Below are positions 1 through 4,466 of a DNA stretch of 6,129 nucleotides, piece after piece (the first letter of the stretch is position 1; each line of letters opens with the position of its first letter). Origin of the DNA: Saprospiraceae bacterium (GTDB lineage: Bacteria; Bacteroidota; Bacteroidia; Chitinophagales; Saprospiraceae); assembly GCA_007125435.1 (NCBI GenBank), contig SLDF01000048.1, forward strand, positions 1 to 6,129. The letters are read 5' to 3'. Both the position numbers and the translations under genes were made by a program. The notes below the pieces were generated by a model. The model was not told where the DNA came from and did not search any database. It saw nothing but the letters and a program-made list of their open reading frames with translations.

Positions 1-95
1 AGAAAAGGCTAATAGATTGCATAAAACCAAGGGCAGATCAACTATATGTACCCTGCCACATGTATGTATTTCTCACATGTTCTTATCAAGAAAAA

Positions 96-116
96 AGGCT
101 ATAAACCGATTAGCCT
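96..116 (+). terminator. weak hairpin in the leader region, possible terminator of an off-window gene
   Basis: A 6-bp inverted repeat, AGGCTA at 96-101 and TAGCCT at 111-116, closes a 9-nt loop. An A-run precedes it and a moderately T-rich stretch (117-129) follows. A related copy, AGGCTAAT at 6-13, could pair instead with ATTAGCCT at 109-116, so the fold is ambiguous. It could end a + strand transcript entering from the left, but the stem is short and no gene end is visible there. Confidence 0.25.
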
Positions 117-172
117 ATTATTGATCTTTAGAATTTTTATGTGTTAGTCCCCAGAAAAAAGAAGTGATCCTT

Positions 173-180
173 TACATTTG
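173..180 (+). promoter_or_regulatory. candidate Bacteroidota -7 promoter box
   Basis: TACATTTG matches the Bacteroidota sigma-70 -7 consensus TAnnTTTG at every fixed position. It lies 110 bp before the chosen start of the first paralog, which would give a leader of roughly 100 nt. I do not find a clear TTG -33 element about 19-21 bp upstream, so this rests on half a promoter. An 8-bp match with five or six fixed bases can arise by chance in AT-rich DNA. Confidence 0.35.
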
Positions 181-290
181 ATCACGTCGTCGCCTTCACA
201 AGATTGGTCAACATCCGGTATTGTTTATGTTTGGATATGCCCTGTAGAATAATAAAAACGCCTATCTTTAATACTGAAAAAACAAAGAAC

Positions 291-809
291 ATGAAAGAGC
301 TTTTAATGATTAGTGCACTTTTAATGCTGACAATCGATACTCTTTTTTCACAGGTTTTGTTTTTCGAGCAAACCAACCACATGGAGTTTGAAGGTCAATA
401 CTACGATGTCAATTATGTTGGGCTGAGAAGCTTTATGAGAGATCGCTCAAACTTCGATCCTGATATTTATGAGCAGCTATATCCAGACTTTTCAATAATC
501 AGAGGAAAAAATCAAGTTGCTAATTCTATTGCATTTTTAAGCTTAGCGACCTTTGGAGTTTTTGCTGGAATAGCAATGCACCAAATTGATAATAATGTCG
601 ATGAAGGCGTAATTGGGAGAAACTTTGCTATATCAATAGGTGCACTTGTAGCTGGTGGTATATCATTCTTTCTATTGACACCTAGCCGATCAGACTTTAT
701 GTCTTTCATAACAAAGCACAACCGATTATTTGAAGATCGACAAATTAAACTCGGACTTAGTCTGGCCCCACAAGGACAGCCCGGGGTAGGTCTTGTCTTA
801 CAATTCTAA
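291..809 (+). CDS. small exported protein with two hydrophobic helices, paralog A (function unknown)
   Basis: A 172-residue protein that I cannot assign to a named family. Residues 1-20 look like a Sec signal peptide (Lys at 2, hydrophobic core 4-14, likely cut after FS20 before Gln21). A polar segment containing QYYD (36-39) and FMRDR (48-52) follows, then two hydrophobic helices at about 77-97 and 111-129, a basic-polar stretch with FI..HNR (139-145), and the C-terminus QIKLGL...GVGLVLQF ending in Phe. The ATG at 291 is preferred because the signal peptide begins there and the sequence just before it is A-rich. An upstream in-frame ATG at 204 would add 29 unlikely residues. The gene at 1333 encodes a paralog with the same layout. 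A membrane or cell-envelope location is inferred. The terminal Phe recalls outer-membrane proteins, but the helices argue against a beta-barrel. Confidence 0.85.
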   Translation: MKELLMISALLMLTIDTLFSQVLFFEQTNHMEFEGQYYDVNYVGLRSFMRDRSNFDPDIYEQLYPDFSIIRGKNQVANSIAFLSLATFGVFAGIAMHQIDNNVDEGVIGRNFAISIGALVAGGISFFLLTPSRSDFMSFITKHNRLFEDRQIKLGLSLAPQGQPGVGLVLQF

Positions 810-869
810 AATACTGTGCAGGTATTGAGGTGGATAAAAATGCAGTAAATGTTTTTTGGTCGTACTGCA
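810..869 (+). other. stacked small inverted repeats after paralog A
   Basis: Two inverted repeats lie directly after the stop codon: AATAC (810-814) with GTATT (822-826), and TGCAGTA (841-847) with TACTGCA (863-869), the second with a 15-nt loop. With the terminator at 899-929 they would make the 3' untranslated region of paralog A a series of three hairpins. They could stabilise the message or be incidental. Confidence 0.35.
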
Positions 870-898
870 AGGATAATTAGAAGTAGTCCTGAAAGAGT

Positions 899-933
899 AA
901 GGCCTGTCAGCAGAGTGCAGACAGGCCTTTAAT
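899..933 (+). terminator. intrinsic terminator of paralog A
   Basis: A perfect 10-bp stem, AAGGCCTGTC at 899-908 and GACAGGCCTT at 920-929, encloses an inner GCA-GAG-TGC stem-loop across one A-A mismatch. The right arm runs into TTTAATAAACTT. It sits 90 bp after the stop of paralog A, oriented to end that transcript. The U-tract is short, as is common in Bacteroidota. It separates paralog A from paralog B transcriptionally. Confidence 0.7.
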
Positions 934-1332
934 AAACTTCACTATGTAGCAACATCTCATAAGTGAAATCACTCTATGAAAACCCCCCAATTTTCGAGGT
1001 GGAAAAATAACAACTTCTTTTTTTTTGTAAAAATAAATGGTAAGAGAGCTACAAATAATGGTACGAATGGGCTTTGAACGCACTCAGATACATTAAAAAA
1101 TAAGCTCTATTGACATTTAAGGTCATTTATTCCTGTGTTTTTAATTGTGTCTGGATAAAACTTCTTAATTTAGGACTTTAGGGCACTTAATAGTTAAAAA
1201 GACTTGTCTGATTTGACTGAGCTGATTTATAAGGTTTCTAAGAAATTATTTGTTTTAATAGTGGTTGGCACATATTGTTTATAGACCTTGCAAAGCAGTG
1301 GAAAACTTTTTTCAACCCTCAAACTTAAAATA
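930..1332. other. AT-rich intergenic region between the two paralogs
   Basis: About 400 bp with no credible coding frame on either strand. It holds a C6 run (984-989), a T-run (1018-1026), a short inverted repeat TTCACT/AGTGAA (938-943 and 962-967), and strongly AT-rich DNA towards paralog B. A promoter for paralog B should lie here, but I found no full TAnnTTTG match close to the gene. There is no visible remnant of a third paralog and no tRNA. Confidence 0.5.
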
Positions 1333-1848
1333 ATGAATCGATTAATAATAATGGCGGTTTTCTCATGCTTAGGAATGGGGCCGCTTTTTTCTCAATTTAT
1401 TTACACTGAGAGTAATAGCTATTTTGAATATGAAAGTCAATACTATGATCTAAGTTATCGGGGTATTAAGCACTTTATGACCGATAGGGCAGCAACTGAG
1501 CCTGAAACGCATAGAGAGATGTTGCGCAACTTTGAAAAAATTCGAAGAAAGAGAGCTACTGCACTTTCCATGCTTGGTGGAGGGCTGGTGTTAGGGATTG
1601 GCACAGGTATTTTGGCAGAGTTTTATTTCCGAGATCGGGGCAATGATCCCTATCTCGCTGCTTCTATCACTGCTGTTAGTCTAACAATATTCAGCGTGAC
1701 AGTACCCTTTGCTTTTATGCCCAGGAGGGCAGATTTCCTAGACTTTATTTCTGACCACAATAGGAAGTTCAAAGATCCACAGATAAAACTTGGACTCGCT
1801 TCAGGCCCCATGGGATCTGTAGGTCTTGGCTTAGTACTCGAGTTTTAG
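1333..1848 (+). CDS. small exported protein with two hydrophobic helices, paralog B (function unknown)
   Basis: A 171-residue protein, clearly homologous to the product of the gene at 291. It has a signal peptide at 1-20 with the same LFS-Q junction, then QYYD (36-39) and FMTDR (48-52), a basic patch IRRKR (70-74), hydrophobic helices at about 76-98 and 107-129, and a C-terminal block of DF..FI..HNR.F.D.QIKLGL ending in GLGLVLEF. In the last 42 residues about 25 match paralog A, while the helices match only in character. The ATG at 1333 is chosen because the signal peptide starts there, as in the paralog, and AAACTTAAAATA precedes it. The in-frame ATG at 1288 would add 15 residues before the signal. 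Cys12 lies inside the hydrophobic core and does not form a good lipobox. Membrane association is inferred and function is unknown. Confidence 0.85.
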   Translation: MNRLIIMAVFSCLGMGPLFSQFIYTESNSYFEYESQYYDLSYRGIKHFMTDRAATEPETHREMLRNFEKIRRKRATALSMLGGGLVLGIGTGILAEFYFRDRGNDPYLAASITAVSLTIFSVTVPFAFMPRRADFLDFISDHNRKFKDPQIKLGLASGPMGSVGLGLVLEF

Positions 1849-1873
1849 ATCTTAATTATGTAGCGTTGCTATC

Positions 1874-1914
1874 GGAAGCGTTGATGCCAGATGGCTTCCC
1901 TATTATTTATTTTA
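1874..1914 (+). terminator. probable terminator of paralog B in the convergent gap
   Basis: GGAAGC at 1874-1879 pairs with GCTTCC at 1894-1899 around a 14-nt loop, followed by a T-rich run (1901-1914). An alternative inner stem GCC-AGAT-GGC (1886-1895) competes with it. The T-rich side lies 3' on the + strand, so it fits the end of paralog B better than the end of the opposing ABC gene, whose stop codon is at 1915-1917. A 6-bp stem is modest. Confidence 0.45.
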
Positions 1915-3696
1915 TTAGTTTGGCGAGCTGGTCTGAGCAAACTGCCTTTGTCTTTCTAGGAGTTTTGCATAGTAGCCATTGAGTTCTATGAGTTCCTGGT
2001 GATTACCCATCTCTTTAACCTTACCGTTTTCGAGGACTATGATTTTATCAAAATCCATAGACTCATAAATACGATGTGTGATGATGATTGCAGTTTTACC
2101 CTTGAGCGCTGTATTAAGATAGTTAAGTATGGCTTGTTCGGTGGTCGTGTCTACTGCTGACAAGCAATCATCCAGAATGATGATATCCGGATCTTTGAGA
2201 AGTGCTCTGGCGATAGATAAGCGCTGTTTTTGTCCACCTGAGAGTGTCACACCGCGTTCTCCAACCGGGGTCTCAAAACCATTGGGGAAGTCAATAATAT
2301 CATCATAGACGGATGCGTACTTTGTCATATCCTCTACGGCTTTTTGATTGTGATCTTCCATGCCGAAAGAGACATTTTGCGCAATGGTATCTGAGAATAA
2401 GAAGACATCTTGAGTGACGTAGCCAATGCGTTCTCTCAAATAGGAAAGCTTGTGTTTCTCTATTGGCTGATTATCTATGGAGATTTGACCATCTTTCGTA
2501 TCGAACATGCGCAGGAGCAGGTCTGCAACTGTGGTCTTGCCCGATCCGGTTCTACCAACTATAGCTACTCTTTCTCCGGGCTTGATGTCGAACGATACAC
2601 CATCTAATGCTTTTATCCCTGTATCCGGATACACAAAGCTGACATTGTCAAAGTGAACATGACCCTGAATTGGCGCCTCGATATGCCCTTCGTCTTTGAT
2701 AGCAGGTTCTGTATCCATGAACTCGTTAATCCTTCGCATTGATACAGCAGCCTGTTGTATCAATGAAGCAATCCATCCAATAGATGTTACCGGCCATGTC
2801 AACATATTGACATAAATGACAAACTCGGCTATATTACCGGCCTGTAACTCTCCTGCAATGACCTGTCGCCCTCCGAAGTATATGGTTAGAATTGTACTCG
2901 TGCCTATGATGAGTAACATCAATGGCCCGAATAGTGCATTGGCCCTTGCCAGTCCCATAGACTTCTCCTTGAAGCTCTCTGACTCCTCGGTGAATGACTC
3001 CACGACTCTTGGCTCCTGAACATACGATTTGACAATGCGAATGCCTGAATACACTTCCTGAGCTGCTGAGTTCAGAGATGACAGCTGTTTCTGTATGAGT
3101 GTACTGCGTTTATTGATCACATTCGACAGAAAATAAATCGATACGGACAACACTGGCAATGGTAGTAAGCAATAGGTCGCCAATTTTGCATCTACGCTAT
3201 ACATCGAATAGATGACAAAAGTGAACAGGAACACAATATTGACAGCGTATAGTAATGAGGGACCGACGTACATCCTGACTTTTGACACATCTTCAGAAAT
3301 CCTCGCCATCAGATCACCCGTCTTATTTTTGCGATAAAACCCAAGATCGAGCCGACTGTAATGATCGTAGATGTCCTTGCGCATGTCATACTCTATCAAC
3401 CTGGACATGACTATGATGGTCTGGCGCATCATAAACATGAAAATACCCATCATCAATGCATAGCCCAATACCAGTCCACCAAACTTGAGTAGTGCTATCC
3501 TCAGCTCCTCCTTATCTTCAGGTGACATCGGTGAATTTTCAAGGTATTCGACTACCATGTTCAAGGCATCGCGTATCACCTGTGGCTGTAATATCTGAAA
3601 GTAATTGGCGCCACAAACGAAAATAACCCCAATGATTATTCGCCATTTATACCTCAAAAAATACTTATTTACACTTGCTAGACTTCCCAATTTCAC
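1915..3696 (-). CDS. ABC exporter half-transporter (fused permease and ATPase), MdlA/BmrC-like
   Basis: A complete 593-residue type IV ABC exporter subunit, the usual length. The membrane domain (about 1-320) has helices near 18-40, 70-92, 146-168, 171-193, 257-280 and 290-312. The ATPase domain (about 345-580) shows A-loop Tyr356, Walker A GRTGSGKTT (381-389), Q-loop Gln429, signature LSGGQ (485-489), Walker B IIILDD (505-510), D-loop SAVD (513-516) and switch His541. It should work as a dimer in the inner membrane and export a lipid, drug or peptide; the substrate cannot be told. The usual catalytic Glu after Walker B is Asp510, with the LDDxLSAVD wording seen in MdlA and BmrC, which work as heterodimers. 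No partner half is in the window. The start is GTG: no in-frame ATG exists before the upstream stop at 3724-3726, and the sequence begins KLGSLASVNKYF as expected for the family. Confidence 0.95.
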   Translation of the reverse strand: MKLGSLASVNKYFLRYKWRIIIGVIFVCGANYFQILQPQVIRDALNMVVEYLENSPMSPEDKEELRIALLKFGGLVLGYALMMGIFMFMMRQTIIVMSRLIEYDMRKDIYDHYSRLDLGFYRKNKTGDLMARISEDVSKVRMYVGPSLLYAVNIVFLFTFVIYSMYSVDAKLATYCLLPLPVLSVSIYFLSNVINKRSTLIQKQLSSLNSAAQEVYSGIRIVKSYVQEPRVVESFTEESESFKEKSMGLARANALFGPLMLLIIGTSTILTIYFGGRQVIAGELQAGNIAEFVIYVNMLTWPVTSIGWIASLIQQAAVSMRRINEFMDTEPAIKDEGHIEAPIQGHVHFDNVSFVYPDTGIKALDGVSFDIKPGERVAIVGRTGSGKTTVADLLLRMFDTKDGQISIDNQPIEKHKLSYLRERIGYVTQDVFLFSDTIAQNVSFGMEDHNQKAVEDMTKYASVYDDIIDFPNGFETPVGERGVTLSGGQKQRLSIARALLKDPDIIILDDCLSAVDTTTEQAILNYLNTALKGKTAIIITHRIYESMDFDKIIVLENGKVKEMGNHQELIELNGYYAKLLERQRQFAQTSSPN

Positions 3697-3710
3697 TTCA
3701 TTCTTAGATG

Positions 3711-3718
3711 CAAAAATA
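3711..3718 (-). promoter_or_regulatory. candidate -7 box for the ABC exporter, implying a very short leader
   Basis: Read on the - strand this is TATTTTTG, a full match to the Bacteroidota -7 consensus TAnnTTTG. It ends only 14 bp before the GTG start, so transcription would begin about 8-10 nt before the start codon. A -33 TTG is not found at the expected spacing; the nearest is at 3750-3748, about 10 bp too far. The match could be chance in AT-rich DNA. Confidence 0.3.
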
Positions 3719-3767
3719 ACACTCTAAATCTCAGATCATAGTCAGAACAACAAAAAAGCAATAAGGA

Positions 3768-3905
3768 TTAGATATCTGAAAAAGTAATGGTCTTCTTGCC
3801 CTGGATCACCGTAATCATCTTATGACTATCCCACAGATAGCCAGAGCGCTCCAAGTATTATTTCAGTGGCGAAGTGATTAATATGGTTTGGCCTGATGAA
3901 TTTAT
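3768..3905 (-). pseudogene. possible decayed coding fragment, stalk-domain-like
   Basis: One - strand frame reads INSSGQTILITSPLK, then a TAA (3860-3858), then YLERSGYLWDSHK and MITVIQGKKTITFSDI, and ends in TAA (3770-3768). The pattern PLK.YLE..GY.WD...K.ITV..GKKTITF resembles the copper amine oxidase N-terminal-like stalk domain (VPLRFLAEALGY-x-V-x-WD-x-x-x-K-TVT). That is a resemblance from memory, and the family is not typical of Bacteroidota. The fragment is about 45 codons with an in-frame stop and no clear start. It may be a gene remnant, a short peptide from the ATG at 3818-3816, or chance. Confidence 0.2.
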
Positions 3906-3939
3906 TCATGTCGGTAATAACTCGACCTCTATGCGGTTG

Positions 3940-4004
3940 TTTAGCTCACTATCGTTCGCATTTAGTTCGCTTTGCTCACGTTTAACTCGCTACGCTCGCG
4001 TTTA
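3940..4004 (-). repeat. tandem 20-21 bp TAAAC-headed repeats, left cluster
   Basis: On the + strand three adjacent units begin TTTA: 3940-3960, 3961-3980 and 3981-4000, with a fourth head at 4001-4004. Read on the - strand each unit is roughly TAAACGYGAGCRWAGCGARY, for example TAAACGCGAGCGTAGCGAGT (4004-3985). The units differ at several positions, so the array is degenerate. It encodes nothing obvious. The body text resembles the GAGCGnAGCGAG intergenic repeats found in many Bacteroidota genomes (from memory). Confidence 0.65.
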
Positions 4005-4046
4005 TAGCAGAGCTTCTGTTGATAATTTTTCTGCAGCTTGTTAGTA

Positions 4047-4082
4047 AGGAGCTTTTATCCAAATAGGACTTGAAAGCTTCCT
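4047..4082. repeat. imperfect inverted repeat between the two repeat clusters
   Basis: AGGAGCTTT (4047-4055) can pair with AAAGCTTCCT (4073-4082) with one bulged base and a loop of about 17 nt. It sits in the 95-bp spacer between the oppositely oriented TAAAC clusters. No T-tract follows on either strand, so it is not an obvious terminator. Confidence 0.35.
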
Positions 4083-4096
4083 GTCATCTTCAAATC

Positions 4097-4207
4097 TAAA
4101 CAGCGGAGAGCAAGAAGTGCTTGTAGCGTAAACAGCAAACGGAGGCGATAGCCGACCGTTTGCATAAACAGCCGAAGTGAGGCGAATGCCGAGCGCAGGC
4201 GTAAACA
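4097..4207 (+). repeat. spaced TAAACAGC repeats, right cluster
   Basis: The octamer TAAACAGC occurs exactly at 4097-4104, 4129-4136 and 4165-4172, and TAAACA recurs at 4202-4207, so the starts are 32, 36 and 37 bp apart. The bodies are G- and A-rich (such as GAAGTGAGGCGAATGCCGAG) and recall the left cluster on the opposite strand. The second unit contains the hairpin at 4135-4163. The repeats are too short, and the bodies too similar, for a CRISPR array. Confidence 0.6.
4135..4163. repeat. nested hairpin inside the second TAAACAGC unit
   Basis: A perfect 8-bp stem, GCAAACGG (4135-4142) and CCGTTTGC (4156-4163), encloses a second stem GGC-GATA-GCC (4144-4153). It is compact and GC-rich in an AT-rich setting and would fold readily as RNA or as a cruciform. 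It has no U-tract, so I do not call it a terminator. Confidence 0.55.
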
Positions 4208-4218
4208 TTATATCTAAC

Positions 4219-4248
4219 TAGCAGCTTGCAGCTTGAAACTTGCTGCTA
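4219..4248. repeat. inverted repeat made of GCAGCTT-like heptamers
   Basis: TAGCAGC (4219-4225) and GCTGCTA (4242-4248) form a 7-bp stem. The interior contains tandem GCAGCTT units (4221-4227 and 4228-4234) and a related GAAACTT. The string CTGCAGCTTG also occurs nearby at 4031-4040. It lies between the TAAACAGC cluster and the structured RNA candidate. Confidence 0.4.
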
Positions 4249-4261
4249 AATACTATATTCT

Positions 4262-4430
4262 GCGTGAGGGATAGAAGCGATATGAGTGGCTGACGAATGG
4301 CTAGCAGGAACATGCAGATAGGGGCGACCGGAGGAAGCCACTAGGTGCATTGTGACTGCCCATGAGACAGTCAGGAATACAAGCGAATAGCCCGACCCCC
4401 TGACTCTTCAAGAGTCAGGGGGTCACGCCC
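4262..4430 (+). ncRNA. structured RNA candidate, resembling Flavo-1 RNA
   Basis: The element starts GCGTGAGGGATAGAAGCG and ends ...AAGCGAATAGCCCGACC-hairpin-GGTCACGCCC, framing text that I recall from the Flavo-1 class of Bacteroidota noncoding RNA. Visible pairings support a designed fold. A closing stem joins GCGTG (4262-4266) to CACGC (4424-4428), and GGG (4268-4270) pairs with CCC (4391-4393). One arm pairs AGTGGCT (4285-4291) with AGCCACT (4336-4342); a second pairs TGACTG (4353-4358) with CAGTCA (4368-4373). The 3' arm is the perfect 15-bp hairpin at 4394-4424, which shares C4424 with the closing stem. The + strand is inferred from the recalled framing text. It is not placed as a leader of either neighbour; on + it faces the end of the surface-protein gene. 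Family assignment is from memory, but the fold is seen directly. Confidence 0.55.
4394..4424. terminator. perfect 15-bp hairpin, possible transcript end for the surface-protein gene
   Basis: GACCCCCTGACTCTT (4394-4408) and AAGAGTCAGGGGGTC (4410-4424) are exact complements around one base, so in practice a 13-bp stem with a 5-nt loop. It begins 43 bp after the stop codon of the - strand gene and could end or protect that message. It lacks a following T-tract on either strand; the run of eight T on the - strand (4438-4431) comes before it. It is also the 3' arm of the candidate RNA at 4262-4430, which is the better explanation. Confidence 0.4.
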
Positions 4431-4466
4431 AAAAAAAACATTAATACCTATTGAAAAAAGTGACTT

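Noticed and set aside
2..124. Open + strand frame of about 40 codons entering from the left edge
   Set aside because: The predicted peptide is rich in Lys, His, Cys and Arg with no recognisable pattern, and the next frame is open over a similar length. Short open frames are expected here, so I do not call it a gene end.
182..382. A 66-codon - strand frame opposite paralog A
   Set aside because: It overlaps the start and signal-peptide region of the paralog on the other strand. Its hydrophobic, Phe-rich translation is what antisense to AT-rich coding DNA gives.
1055..1090. tRNA-like text (GGTACGAATGGGCTTTGAACGC)
   Set aside because: There is no acceptor stem, no anticodon arm and no proper T-loop pairing around it.
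2410..3019. Two + strand frames of 65-67 codons inside the ABC gene
   Set aside because: They are antisense to the ATPase and membrane domains, which show full family motifs on the other strand. Neither has a plausible start context.
4097..4207. CRISPR-like array of regularly spaced repeats
   Set aside because: The repeated part is only 8 bp, the intervening parts resemble one another, and no cas gene is nearby.
3697..4466. Insertion sequence or integrated element in the large gap
   Set aside because: No transposase frame, no matching terminal inverted repeats at the ends and no target-site duplication could be seen. The repeats are internal and short.
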